Source: CAZPKH01 sp964407165
GTDB lineage: Bacteria; Bacteroidota; Bacteroidia; Bacteroidales; Muribaculaceae
DNA length: 64,000 nt
Assembly: GCA_964407165.1 (NCBI GenBank)
Contig: CAYOUJ010000004.1
Coordinates: 1-64,000, forward strand
Direction of reading: 5' to 3'
The notes under the pieces were generated by a model. That model searched no databases, was not told the DNA's origin, and was given only the letters and a program-made list of their open reading frames with translations. The translations under genes and the position numbers were made by a program. Of this stretch, positions 15,754 through 23,369 are shown piece by piece (within the stretch, counting starts at the first letter, position 1; the number at the start of each line of letters is the position of its first letter).

Positions 15754-16848
15754 TTATTTGATTGCCGTCTTCTTGCCATTGACTATATAGAGACCCTTGG
15801 GCAGCCGGTTGACGGCCTCGGCGTCTTCGGTGGTGAGCACCAGCACACCCTGCAAGTTATACACCCGGAAAACGCCTGCTGTTGAGTCAGGCAACACATG
15901 CTCAATGCCGCTCTCTTGCAGGCACCAGAAATTCTTCCACACGTCAGCCGTCTGATAAGCAGCCAGACTTCCCGCCGGCACAGTCACCACCATATACATG
16001 TATTGTGAGTTGGTAAACATGTCACTGGTTACTGACGGCGGTGCCGCACACTCAAGGGTAAGGCTTTCTACAGTAGTAGGAAATGCCGTTAGTTCCTGCG
16101 TAGTATGGCCCAATGTGACAACTTTCGCATTCCAACCCACGTATGCTGAATCTACATAAGAATAAACCGTGTCAGCGGAAAACGTGTCATCGGTGAAAGT
16201 CTTTGTTATTGTCAGATTGTCAAGATGCAATCCTTCAAATGGATACATTTTCGAACCATAATAATCTTTGGCGTATACCATTGGTCGATTAACAGACAAT
16301 TTCTTCAAAGGACAACCGCTAAACCAACGCGCAAGACCCGTTGAAACAAACGAAAGTTCATCTTCACCGGGGGCCAAAATAACTTCCTTCAATCCACACT
16401 CACGGAAAGCTTCAGGCTCAATAAGAAGAAGTGTTGAGGGTAAATAAATTGAAGTAAGAGAGCGATCGCACCAGAAAGCTTTTAATCCGATTGTTGTAAC
16501 CGAGGGCATGCTCACCGAGGATAAAGAACTACACGAACTGAATGCCTCTTCACCTATTGATTTAACCGCGGGCATGCTCACCGAGGTTAAACTGTCACAA
16601 TCGTAGAAAGCTTCGTATCCAACGCCGATGACAGCAAACGTTCTGCCATTGTAAGTAACAGTTTCCGGAATCGTCACGTCACCGGAGTAGCAGTTTGAGT
16701 ATTTGCCCTTATGGGTCACCTCGCAGGTGAGATCGGGGATGGAGAGCACGTTGTAGAACAGCCCGTCGACTTCGAAGTCATAGGCATTGCAGACCATCGC
16801 TACCAATGACAGCAACAATGACAGCATAAAACGAATTGCTTCTTTCAT
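15754..16848 (-). CDS. Short BspA-type leucine-rich repeat surface protein
   Basis: 364 residues with a signal peptide (VAMVCNA). The order is: shared head YDFEVDGLFYNVLSIPDLTC, one beta block, then four or five LRR_5 repeats (SVSMPAVKSIGEEAFSSCSS is typical), a block ending SDMFTNSQYMYMVVTVPAGS, and the tail VYNLQGVLVLTTEDAEAVN then LPKGLYIVNGKKTAIK. Head and tail match the larger neighbour at 12931 closely while the middle is different and shorter. The last 90 bp of the two genes are nearly the same, pointing to recent recombination or gene conversion. It probably shares a transcript with the unknown gene 9 bp upstream. Confidence 0.88.
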   Translation of the reverse strand: MKEAIRFMLSLLLSLVAMVCNAYDFEVDGLFYNVLSIPDLTCEVTHKGKYSNCYSGDVTIPETVTYNGRTFAVIGVGYEAFYDCDSLTSVSMPAVKSIGEEAFSSCSSLSSVSMPSVTTIGLKAFWCDRSLTSIYLPSTLLLIEPEAFRECGLKEVILAPGEDELSFVSTGLARWFSGCPLKKLSVNRPMVYAKDYYGSKMYPFEGLHLDNLTITKTFTDDTFSADTVYSYVDSAYVGWNAKVVTLGHTTQELTAFPTTVESLTLECAAPPSVTSDMFTNSQYMYMVVTVPAGSLAAYQTADVWKNFWCLQESGIEHVLPDSTAGVFRVYNLQGVLVLTTEDAEAVNRLPKGLYIVNGKKTAIK

Positions 16849-16857
16849 GATTATTGA

Positions 16858-17289
16858 TTATTTTTTGAGAATAGTGTACCACTCCCCGTTTCGAAGGATA
16901 CCCTCAGCATCAACAATATGTCGATTTTCCGGGTAGTGGTCAACATGATTATAAAACAGAGCATTAGCTGCTTTAGCTTCCGCACTCTTGTAAATCTTTA
17001 GTTGTAAGACAGACTCACACTTCACTGCCTCCTCATAGATATGGGATGCAAGTTCTTGGGTTTGCTGTTTGGAAAAATTGCTTTCAGCATCAATCATCAC
17101 CTCAACAGCAGTGTTTGAAGCAACGTGACATGTGTATGGGATTGACGCTTCATTGATAGCGTCAATCATTTCACGGACAAACGTAATCTTGTTCTTGTTA
17201 TCCTTGTCCTTGACAAAAATTTGCAGCGAGATGTGAGATGGATTGGGGTGAATGACCATTCCCATTAAAGTAGCCATTAGCTTCCCCAA
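16858..17289 (-). CDS. Hypothetical protein, no recognised family
   Basis: 143 residues, apparently cytoplasmic: no signal peptide or membrane segment. It has alternating beta and helix character (HISLQIFVKDKDNKNKITFV, then helix REMIDAINEA) and an Asn/His-rich C-terminal half (ALFYNHVDHYPENRH). Several ATGs occur in the first 11 codons; the first is used here. It ends 9 bp before the short BspA-type gene, so the two are likely cotranscribed. Base composition is lower in GC than the window average. I do not recognise the family and assign no function. Confidence 0.6.
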   Translation of the reverse strand: MGKLMATLMGMVIHPNPSHISLQIFVKDKDNKNKITFVREMIDAINEASIPYTCHVASNTAVEVMIDAESNFSKQQTQELASHIYEEAVKCESVLQLKIYKSAEAKAANALFYNHVDHYPENRHIVDAEGILRNGEWYTILKK

Positions 17290-17338
17290 AATGGCTAATT
17301 ACCTATAAGATAAATATTAATGGCATAAAAGCAAAAAC

Positions 17339-17553
17339 GTGGGAAACTTTTTCCTGCTTATCCCACATTCGGAGGCCTTAGGACTGCCTGTTACAGGAGG
17401 ATAAGCAGTCGGTCAGCCCACGTTAGATTATATGTAGCCATAAAAGCAACACGCATCTCTGCGTAAGCCTACACAGCTTATATAATCTACCCTGAGCGCC
17501 TGCCACTGCACTATCTTCACCTGTAATCTGGAAAGGTCCTAAGTTTCCGAATG
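17339..17553 (-). ncRNA. ssrS: Rod-shaped small RNA, candidate 6S RNA (SsrS)
   Basis: The segment folds as a long rod: outer stem CATTCGGA/TCCGAATG (17366-17373 with 17546-17553), then CTTAGGAC/GTCCTAAG, TTACAGG/CCTGTAA, GCAGT/ACTGC, a 10-bp stem TAGATTATAT/ATATAATCTA, TGTAG/CTACA and a terminal hairpin ACGCATCTCTGCGT (17451-17464), with internal loops between. Length and shape fit 6S RNA, which sequesters housekeeping RNA polymerase. The strand comes from the promoter at 17556-17584 and from a terminator hairpin followed by GTTTTTGCTTTT at 17339-17366 on the minus strand. No family profile was run, so the identity is inferred from structure. Confidence 0.6.
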
Positions 17554-17555
17554 AG

Positions 17556-17584
17556 AAGATAGCGTTGGAAAACGCTTTTGTCAA
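17556..17584 (-). promoter_or_regulatory. Promoter of the candidate 6S RNA
   Basis: On the minus strand TTGACA, a 17-bp spacer, then TATCTT. This is close to a classical housekeeping promoter and ends just before the base of the RNA's outer stem. The remaining 17585-17842 region shows no gene; a TAnnTTTG match (TAAATTTG, minus) occurs at 17668-17675. Confidence 0.6.
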
Positions 17585-17842
17585 TATGTCTAATACCCTC
17601 CCTACCGATCCGCTGACCGTATTTTAGGGTATTTTATGTCAGGAGCTTGAAGCTTAAAACATTTGTGCAAATTTAACTATTTATTTTAAAAATTGCCATT
17701 CCACGACAGTTAAATAATGTTAACGTAGGTTTATTCCATTGTCTACTTCTTCTATATTCTTCATGCAAAATCTCATAATCATTGCTATCTATTGACCAAA
17801 TCTCCAAAAACATACAACCTCGTCAATGCTTACAGCACAACA

Positions 17843-17878
17843 AAAGCGAACAGTTTAGTTTCCTAAACTATTCGCTTT
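17843..17878 (-). terminator. Terminator of glmS
   Basis: Hairpin with arms AAAGCGAACAGTTTAG and CTAAACTATTCGCTTT (one mismatch, 4-bp loop), 20 bp past the glmS stop and followed on the minus strand by TTGTTGTG. Confidence 0.7.
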
Positions 17879-17897
17879 CACTACTCGCTGTAAGGTG

Positions 17898-19742
17898 TCA
17901 CTCGACGGTGACGCTCTTGGCGAGGTTGCGCGGCATGTCGACGTCGCGACCCTTCTTGATGGCGATGTGGTAGGCAAGCAGCTGCAGGGGTATGGCGGCG
18001 ACGATGGGGCTGAGGCACTCCTCGACGTCGGGTATCTCGATGATGTGGTCGGCAATCTTGGCTATCTCCTCGTCGCCGCGGGTGACGATGGCGATGACCG
18101 AGCCGCCGCGAGCCTTGACCTGCTGGATGTTGCTGACTATCTTCTCGTGGAGCTCGTCGTTGGGGGCGATGACCACGGTGGGCAGTTCGTTGTCGATAAG
18201 GGCGATGGGTCCGTGCTTCATCTCGGCGGCGGGGTAGCCCTCGGCGTGGATATAGCTAATCTCCTTGAGCTTGAGCGCCCCCTCGAGGGCCGAGGGATAG
18301 TTGTAGCCGCGGCCGAGGTAGAGGCAGTTGTGCACGTAGGTGTACGTGGCCGACAGGCGCTCGATGCTGTCGTTGAGCTTGAGCGTCTCCTCTATCAGTG
18401 ACGGTATGTGGGTGAGGGCCTCGGTGATCTCCGCCACCTTCTCCTCGGAGATGGTGCCGCGAAGCTGGCCGATGGCCAGGGCTATCATGGTAAGCACTGT
18501 CACCTGGCCGGTGAACGCCTTGGTGGAGGCCACGCCTATCTCGGGGCCGACGTGTATGTACGTGCCCGTGTCGGTGGCGCGGGCGATGGAGCTGCCCACC
18601 ACGTTGCACACGCCGTAGACCATCGCTCCCTGCTTGCGCGCAAGCTGTATGGCGGCGAGCGTGTCGGCCGTCTCGCCGCTCTGCGAGATGGCCATGACAA
18701 TGTCGTTGGGCCCGAGCACGGGGTTGCTGTAGCGGAACTCGCTGGCATACTCCACCTCGACGGGTATGCGCCCCATGTCCTGTATCAGGCGCTTGCCGAT
18801 GAGGGCTGCGTGCCACGAGGTGCCGCAGCCGACGATGATGATGCGGCGGGCGCGGCGGAAGCGCTCGGCGTTGTCCATGATGCCCGAGAGCTTAATCTGA
18901 CGGTTGTTGCCGACTACGCGGCCGCGGATGCAGTCGTGGAGCGTGCGTGGCTGCTCGAAGATCTCCTTTAGCATGAAGTGCGGGTAACCGCCCTTCTCGA
19001 GCTGCGAGACCGACATCTTCAGTGCCTGGATGTCAATAGCCTGAGGCTCCAGCTCGTAATTGAGCACTTCAAGCGGCTTGTTGCGGTGGAGCAGGGCCAT
19101 CTCGTCATCCTTGAGATAGACCACCTGGTCGGTGTAGTCGACGATGGGCGTGGCGTCGGAGGCGAGGAACTTGCCGTCGTCCGACAGGCCGATTACCAGG
19201 GGGCTGCTCTTGCGGGCTGCGATGAGCAGGTCGGGGTTGGCCTTGTCGACCACGGCGATGGCAAAGGCGCCGACCACCTCTTTGAGCGCCGTGCGCACGG
19301 CGTCGACGGTCGAGCAGCCGCTGGTGTTGCGTATGTATTCAATCAGCTTGACCAGCACCTCCGTGTCGGTGTCGCTGGCAAACTCCACGCCGTTTTGCTC
19401 GAGTGCCTCCTTGAGCACGGCGTAATTTTCAATTGTACCGTTGTGAATCAGGGCGATGTCGCCCTTGAGGCTGACATGCGGGTGCGCGTTGACGGCGTTA
19501 GGCTCGCCGTGCGTCGCCCAGCGGGTGTGGGCTATGCCGATGGTGCCGGAGAGGTCGTGGGAAGCCACGGAGTGCTCCAGGTCAGACACCTTGCCGCGCT
19601 CCTTGTAGACGTTCAGTTCGCCGGAGTCAGAGAGGAGGGCCACGCCGGCGCTGTCATAGCCGCGGTATTCAAGCCTGTGCAGGCCCTTGATAAGAATTGG
19701 ATAGGCCTGCGAGCGGCCAACATATCCTACTATGCCACACAT
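17898..19742 (-). CDS. glmS: Glutamine-fructose-6-phosphate aminotransferase (isomerizing)
   Basis: 614 residues, the full family length. The N-terminal glutaminase domain starts MCGIVGYVG with catalytic Cys2 and contains RLEYRGYDSAGV and HTRWATHGEP. The two C-terminal SIS sugar-isomerase domains follow (GCGTSWHAALIG, ISQSGETADTL, EGALKLKEISYIHAEGYPA), ending in LAKSVTVE. It makes glucosamine-6-phosphate, the entry point to peptidoglycan and lipopolysaccharide amino sugars. No glmS ribozyme or obvious leader structure is visible. Promoter and terminator are both close, so it appears monocistronic. Confidence 0.98.
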   Translation of the reverse strand: MCGIVGYVGRSQAYPILIKGLHRLEYRGYDSAGVALLSDSGELNVYKERGKVSDLEHSVASHDLSGTIGIAHTRWATHGEPNAVNAHPHVSLKGDIALIHNGTIENYAVLKEALEQNGVEFASDTDTEVLVKLIEYIRNTSGCSTVDAVRTALKEVVGAFAIAVVDKANPDLLIAARKSSPLVIGLSDDGKFLASDATPIVDYTDQVVYLKDDEMALLHRNKPLEVLNYELEPQAIDIQALKMSVSQLEKGGYPHFMLKEIFEQPRTLHDCIRGRVVGNNRQIKLSGIMDNAERFRRARRIIIVGCGTSWHAALIGKRLIQDMGRIPVEVEYASEFRYSNPVLGPNDIVMAISQSGETADTLAAIQLARKQGAMVYGVCNVVGSSIARATDTGTYIHVGPEIGVASTKAFTGQVTVLTMIALAIGQLRGTISEEKVAEITEALTHIPSLIEETLKLNDSIERLSATYTYVHNCLYLGRGYNYPSALEGALKLKEISYIHAEGYPAAEMKHGPIALIDNELPTVVIAPNDELHEKIVSNIQQVKARGGSVIAIVTRGDEEIAKIADHIIEIPDVEECLSPIVAAIPLQLLAYHIAIKKGRDVDMPRNLAKSVTVE

Positions 19743-19809
19743 AGTTAAGTATTATATTCTTGATTGGTTGCAGATAATTGTTAGCGAGAGAAGTTTCACA
19801 TTCAAAGCG

Positions 19810-19817
19810 CAAAGATA
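19810..19817 (-). promoter_or_regulatory. -7 box of glmS
   Basis: Minus-strand TATCTTTG, about 70 bp before the ATG at 19742. Confidence 0.6.
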
Positions 19818-19874
19818 CGAAAAAATGCACAAAGCACAACGCACCCTGCACATTTTTAACAAATGTGCGCAATC

Positions 19875-19974
19875 TCGAACCCTCGAAATTCCGAAATCCC
19901 GAGATTTCGAGATTTCGAAAGATTGTTAAATATTGTTAAAGTCATGCGTTGTGCATTGTGCATTATGCATTATT
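19875..19974. repeat. Two word-type repeats upstream of ssrA
   Basis: 19875-19921 is a TTCGAAATC-type repeat whose words pair with themselves (AATTCCGAAATCCCGAGATT then TCGAGATTTCG). 19944-19974 is another array of the ATTGTGC/ATTATGC heptamer seen at 8127-8160. The ssrA promoter follows at once. Confidence 0.8.
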
Positions 19975-19977
19975 TCG

Positions 19978-19985
19978 TACCTTTG
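19978..19985 (+). promoter_or_regulatory. -7 box of ssrA
   Basis: TACCTTTG, 28 bp before the mature 5' end of tmRNA. The upstream heptamer array ends inside the expected -33 region. Confidence 0.65.
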
Positions 19986-20013
19986 CATACTGTTTCCACC
20001 ATAACAGTTACAT

Positions 20014-20409
20014 GGGGTTGACCGGTTTTGACAGCGTGTAGAGGTGGTGGGTAAGCATGCAGAGTCATGATGCTTCATCTCTTTAATCTGAGTATCAGCT
20101 TATTTTAAATGGCGAAAACAACTACGCTCTCGCTGCTTGATCGAAGTATAGTAGATTAGCTTAATCCGCGCAACAGTTGCGCGGACGAGACATCGCCCGG
20201 CAGCCGTTGTTCCGAGGCTCGTCGATCAGGCGGTGCACGCAATTCGGGAATAGGAAGGTCCCTGCCTCGCGGCCCTTCCGAAAATTAGAGGCTAAGGACA
20301 CAGTTGGCGGCTCACAGCCTGCTGTGCCACGAAAACCAACAGAGAGCTAAGCATGTAGAAAGCTCATTAGTTCCACGTTTGGACGAGGGTTCGAATCCCT
20401 CCAGCTCCA
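20014..20409 (+). ncRNA. ssrA: Transfer-messenger RNA (tmRNA)
   Basis: The 5' end GGGGTTG pairs with CAGCTCC near the 3' end (20402-20408) to form the acceptor stem; GGTTCGAATCC gives the T-arm loop. The internal reading frame at 20111-20140 encodes the tag GENNYALAA followed by TGA, the form known in Bacteroidetes. Length is about 396 nt. The CCA end is not encoded exactly (the DNA reads CACC after the discriminator A), so it would be added after processing. The RNA rescues ribosomes stalled on truncated mRNA. The assignment is firm. Confidence 0.97.
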
Positions 20410-20418
20410 CACCAATTT

Positions 20419-20450
20419 GGCTCGGCAGGCTCTCCCGCCGAGCCTTCATT
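20419..20450 (+). terminator. Rho-independent terminator of ssrA
   Basis: Perfect 8-bp stem GGCTCGGC / GCCGAGCC (20419-20426, 20437-20444), followed by TTCATTTTA. Confidence 0.85.
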
Positions 20451-20498
20451 TTATAATTCTACCCTCTGTGAAAAAGGAAAATTCATGATCAGACGGGT

Positions 20499-21125
20499 TT
20501 ATTGGTTGTCGGTCATCAAGTCGATAAACATGCGCACGCGCGCCACATACTCGCGGGCGCCGTTGCGCAGTCCGGCCATCGATGTGCGGCCGTATGGGGT
20601 CTCGGCGGCATAGCCGATGGCGTCGACGCCAAGATGCTCCGCCTGGTAGAGCGCCCGCTCGCAATGGTATGCCTGCGAGATAATGGTCACGGAGTCAGCG
20701 TCGTACTTGTCGCGCACGTTGGCCACAGATTGGATAGTTCGCTCCCCGTCGTAGTCCATGACGATGTCGTCGGACTTGACGCCCATTTGCAGGAGCGTGT
20801 CTCGCATGGCCTTCGGCTCGTCGTAACCGCCCTGATCGGTGTAGTCGCCGCCGCTGACTATGAGCATGTCCACCTTGTGGGCCATATAGAGGTCGCGCGC
20901 GGCCATCACGCGCCGCTCAAACGACAGGTTGCGACGGTGCGTCACGTCTGACACAGGCGACGTGCCGAGCACCACCCCGTACTGCCGCTCCGGCACCGAG
21001 TCCACATTATTATATATACGCCCGTCGGCGCCGCGGCTCACCATCCAGTCGCACACCAGGACGCCCACGATGGCGAAAGCCGCGAGGGTGAGCACCAAAT
21101 TCCATATCGTCTTCAGCGGTTTCAT
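20499..21125 (-). CDS. SanA/YdcF-type DUF218 membrane protein
   Basis: 208 residues: one N-terminal membrane anchor (about 7-30) and a periplasmic DUF218 domain. Motifs: YGVVLGTSPVSD, FERRVMAARDLYMAHKVDML, IVSGGDYTDQGGYDEPKAMR, MDYDGERTIQSVANVRD and IISQAYHCERALY. Family members (SanA, ElyC, YdcF) affect envelope barrier function and cell-wall carrier metabolism, but the reaction is not established. The start at 21125 (MKPLKT) is preferred to an ATG 7 codons earlier because it lies downstream of the -7 box with room for a leader. It is convergent with ssrA. Confidence 0.88.
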   Translation of the reverse strand: MKPLKTIWNLVLTLAAFAIVGVLVCDWMVSRGADGRIYNNVDSVPERQYGVVLGTSPVSDVTHRRNLSFERRVMAARDLYMAHKVDMLIVSGGDYTDQGGYDEPKAMRDTLLQMGVKSDDIVMDYDGERTIQSVANVRDKYDADSVTIISQAYHCERALYQAEHLGVDAIGYAAETPYGRTSMAGLRNGAREYVARVRMFIDLMTDNQ

Positions 21126-21133
21126 TTTGCACA

Positions 21134-21141
21134 CAAAGGTA
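21134..21141 (-). promoter_or_regulatory. -7 box of the SanA-like gene
   Basis: Minus-strand TACCTTTG only 9 bp before the chosen ATG at 21125, predicting a leaderless or nearly leaderless message. Confidence 0.55.
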
Positions 21142-21204
21142 CGCAAAATTTCAGAGAGAAAAAAGCAAAATTTTTCTTACAGATTACCAGTGACTTAAAA
21201 AATA

Positions 21205-21281
21205 ATGCGTCATTTTTACGCAAAAATATTTGGTGATGTCAAAAATACACATTACCTTTGCAGTGTAAAAATGACACATTA
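21205..21281 (+). promoter_or_regulatory. Three operator copies and promoter of the NUDIX regulator
   Basis: The 17-mer GTGTAAAAATGACACAT-like site occurs three times: at 21205-21223 in reverse (GCGTAAAAATGACGC when read on the minus strand), at 21236-21252 (GATGTCAAAAATACACA, reverse-like), and at 21263-21280 (GTGTAAAAATGACACATT). The -7 box TACCTTTG lies at 21253-21260, between the second and third copies. A regulator bound there would block its own promoter, as NrtR-type regulators do. Confidence 0.75.
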
Positions 21282-21284
21282 ACC

Positions 21285-21989
21285 ATGGAAGAGAAAATTT
21301 ACACATATAAATATCCGCATCCGGCGGTGACCACCGACTCCGTAGTCTTCGGCTTCGACGGACGCCGCCTGCACGTGCTTCTCATCGAGCGCGGCATCGA
21401 GCCGTACAAGGGTTCATGGGCGCTCCCCGGCGGATTCCTGCGCATAGACGAGACGCTCGAGGAGGGCGCGCGCCGCGAGCTGGAGGAGGAGACCGGCGTC
21501 CGCGAGGTATACCTCGAGCAGTTTCACGCCTTCAGCAGCGTCCGCCGCGACCCCCGCGAGCGTGTCATCACCGTTGCCTTCTACGCCCTGGTGCGCAAGA
21601 GCGAATACCGGCTCATCGCGGGCGACGACGCCTCCAACGCTCTGTGGTTTGACCTCAAGGAGCTGCCCCCACTGGCCTTCGACCACCACGAGATCATCAA
21701 GATGGCCCGCGAGCACCTGCGCGAAGTGCTGCAGACGCGCCCCATAGCCTTCAAGCTGCTCGACAAGGTGTTCTCGATGCCCGAACTGCAGGCCATCTAC
21801 GAGGCCATCAACGGCACCGTCTACGACCGCCGCAACTTCGCCCGCAAGATGACCGCCTCACCTTTCATGCATGCCAAAGGCGTGGCCCCGGAGCCTTCCT
21901 CTCCACGTCCTGCCAATCTCTACAGCTTCGACGAAGACGCCTACGAAGAGGAGGCTCCCCGCCGCTCACGCAATCCCTTCAGCCCTTGA
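21285..21989 (+). CDS. NrtR-like NUDIX-domain transcriptional regulator
   Basis: 234 residues. The N-terminal NUDIX domain includes TTDSVVFGFDGRRLHVLLIE, SWALPGGFLRIDETLEEGA and RRELEEETGV, which fits the NUDIX box well. The C-terminal winged helix is RPIAFKLLDKVFSMPELQAI then YEAINGTVYDRRNFARKM, the NrtR/AraR-type DNA-binding end. NrtR proteins sense ADP-ribose or related ligands and repress NAD metabolism genes; Bacteroides AraR has the same architecture but regulates arabinose use. The repeated site around the promoter supports autoregulation. ATG 21285 is used; a TTG further upstream lies inside the -7 box. The Asp/Glu-rich tail (FDEDAYEEEAPRR) is extra. Confidence 0.88.
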   Translation: MEEKIYTYKYPHPAVTTDSVVFGFDGRRLHVLLIERGIEPYKGSWALPGGFLRIDETLEEGARRELEEETGVREVYLEQFHAFSSVRRDPRERVITVAFYALVRKSEYRLIAGDDASNALWFDLKELPPLAFDHHEIIKMAREHLREVLQTRPIAFKLLDKVFSMPELQAIYEAINGTVYDRRNFARKMTASPFMHAKGVAPEPSSPRPANLYSFDEDAYEEEAPRRSRNPFSP

Positions 21990-22003
21990 TCGAAAATCAC
22001 CAG

Positions 22004-22042
22004 CCAACCGATCCTTGTGCTTTGGGACTCTGTCCCAAAGCC
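22004..22042 (+). terminator. CCAACCGATCCTTGTG repeat with terminator hairpin
   Basis: The word CCAACCGATCCTTGTGC leads into the hairpin CTTTGGGAC-TCT-GTCCCAAAG. Nearly the same 39-bp unit occurs at 22831-22869 and, inverted, at 44403-44439. Confidence 0.85.
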
Positions 22043-22080
22043 TACTGAAGACTTAACACTTAACACTCAAAAAACCTATC

Positions 22081-22818
22081 ATGAAGACCGAAATTTTTAA
22101 TCTAATCATCCTCGACGAGTCCGGCTCGATGTGCCATGTCACCAACCAGACCATCAGCGGCTGCAACGAGACCATCAACACCATCAAGGTCGCCCAGCAG
22201 CAGATGGGCGACGAGCAGACACACTACGTGAGCATCTACGCCTTCCAGGACAACCCCAACGTGCCCTCGCGCTACCTGGTCAAGAACGTCTCCGCCGCAG
22301 CCGCCGAGCACATCACCGCAAGCGACTACGAGCCTTGGGGTTCGACACCACTTTACGACGCCGTAGGCTCGACGCTGGCCGACCTCAAGGCCACCTGCGC
22401 CGCCAAGGAGATGGCCGTCGGCTCCGTAACAATAATCACCGACGGCTACGAGAACGCCTCGCGCCACTACACCCTCCAGCAGGTGGCCAAGATGATCGAC
22501 GCTCTCAAGGAGCAGGGGTGGAACTTCAACTTCATCGGAGCCAACATCGACGTCAACCGCGTGGCCTCCTCGCTCAACATCGACAACGCCCTTGCGTTCA
22601 AGCAGGATGAGGCAGGCACCCGTGCCATGTTCGAGAAACAGAGCCGCAGCCGCCAGGCCTACTTCGAGACCGTACGGGACCAAATGTGCCTGGCTGACGA
22701 CTGTGAGGCCGCCGCACCCTCCATGTCGGCCGAAGAGCGCAAGGCCGGCCGCATCGCCCGCATGAAAGAGGCCGCCCGCGGCTTTTTCACCCGCGACGAA
22801 AACCCCGATAAAAAGTAA
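22081..22818 (+). CDS. VWA-domain protein, NrtR-linked
   Basis: 245 residues, cytoplasmic, consisting mainly of one von Willebrand A domain. The MIDAS motif is DESGSM (residues 12-17), the Thr is in the WGSTPLYDAVG segment, and the third metal ligand is in TIITDGYENAS. After the domain (about residue 175) comes a charged helix-rich tail (MFEKQSRSRQAYFETVRDQM, EERKAGRIARMKEAARGF). VWA domains mediate metal-dependent protein binding. Its place between an NrtR-like regulator and a macro-like protein suggests an ADP-ribose or NAD-related role, but that is inference. A terminator-type hairpin lies on each side, so the genes may be transcribed separately or with read-through. Confidence 0.85.
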   Translation: MKTEIFNLIILDESGSMCHVTNQTISGCNETINTIKVAQQQMGDEQTHYVSIYAFQDNPNVPSRYLVKNVSAAAAEHITASDYEPWGSTPLYDAVGSTLADLKATCAAKEMAVGSVTIITDGYENASRHYTLQQVAKMIDALKEQGWNFNFIGANIDVNRVASSLNIDNALAFKQDEAGTRAMFEKQSRSRQAYFETVRDQMCLADDCEAAAPSMSAEERKAGRIARMKEAARGFFTRDENPDKK

Positions 22819-22830
22819 ACCCTCCGCCAT

Positions 22831-22869
22831 CCAACCGATCCTGGTGCTTTGGGGCTGTGCCCCAAAGCC
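22831..22869 (+). terminator. Second CCAACCGATCCT repeat with terminator hairpin
   Basis: CCAACCGATCCTGGTGC followed by the stem CTTTGGGGC / GCCCCAAAG, directly after the VWA gene. Confidence 0.85.
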
Positions 22870-22889
22870 TTGTCAAAAATTTCACCATC

Positions 22890-23279
22890 ATGAAATGCTC
22901 CGTAACCCCTAACCTCATCACTGAGCTGCGCCCGGGCGAAATCTTCGTCTTCGGCAGCAATCTACAAGGCATCCACGCTGGGGGCGCCGCGCGCATAGCA
23001 CGCCAGCGCTTCGGCGCGCGCATGGGCCTCGGTGTGGGCCTACAAGGGCAATCTTACGCCATACCCACCATGCAGGGTGGCGTCGAGACCATAGCGCCGT
23101 ACGTCGACCAGTTCATCGACTTCGCCATTGCCAACCCGCAGATGCACTTCCTTGTCACCCGCATCGGCTGCGGCATCGCCGGTTTCACCACCGCGCAGAT
23201 AGCGCCCCTTTTCGCCCGTGCAATCCACCTGCCCAACGTCAGCCTCCCCGCCGAGTTCATTCACATCATCGCCTACTGA
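22890..23279 (+). CDS. Small macro-like (A1S_2505-type) protein
   Basis: 129 residues from ATG 22890; an earlier GTG lies in the hairpin and is rejected. Conserved-looking segments are ELRPGEIFVFGSNLQGIHAG then GAARIARQRFGA, GLQGQSYAIPTMQGGV, FIDFAIANPQMHFLVTRIGC then GIAGF and IAPLF. The GSNLQGIHAGGAA loop and GQSYAIPT strand recall ADP-ribose-binding macro folds, and I know similar short proteins as the A1S_2505 family. No reaction is established. Being third after an NrtR-like sensor and a VWA protein, a role with ADP-ribose derivatives is plausible. Confidence 0.75.
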   Translation: MKCSVTPNLITELRPGEIFVFGSNLQGIHAGGAARIARQRFGARMGLGVGLQGQSYAIPTMQGGVETIAPYVDQFIDFAIANPQMHFLVTRIGCGIAGFTTAQIAPLFARAIHLPNVSLPAEFIHIIAY

Positions 23280-23292
23280 CATTCCCCCAATA

Positions 23293-23354
23293 TTTACGGC
23301 TATACCCTGAAGCTTTTGCTTTCCTAGCCAAAAGCTTCAGGGTATAGCCGTAAA
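23293..23354. terminator. Perfect 25-bp inverted repeat between convergent genes
   Basis: Arms 23293-23317 and 23330-23354 (TTTACGGCTATACCCTGAAG plus CTTTT and its exact complement), with a 12-bp loop. It serves both the macro-like gene and the nitroreductase gene. Confidence 0.9.
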
Positions 23355-23369
23355 CTTATCCCTATTTCG

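Noticed and set aside
17495..17530. GCCACTGCA on the plus strand resembles a cobalamin riboswitch box.
   Set aside because: The other cobalamin riboswitch elements are missing, and the bases pair inside the rod-shaped RNA whose promoter and terminator are on the other strand.
19743..19980. A glmS ribozyme or leader switch upstream of glmS.
   Set aside because: Only a short AT-rich leader and word-type repeats are present; no ribozyme core was recognised.
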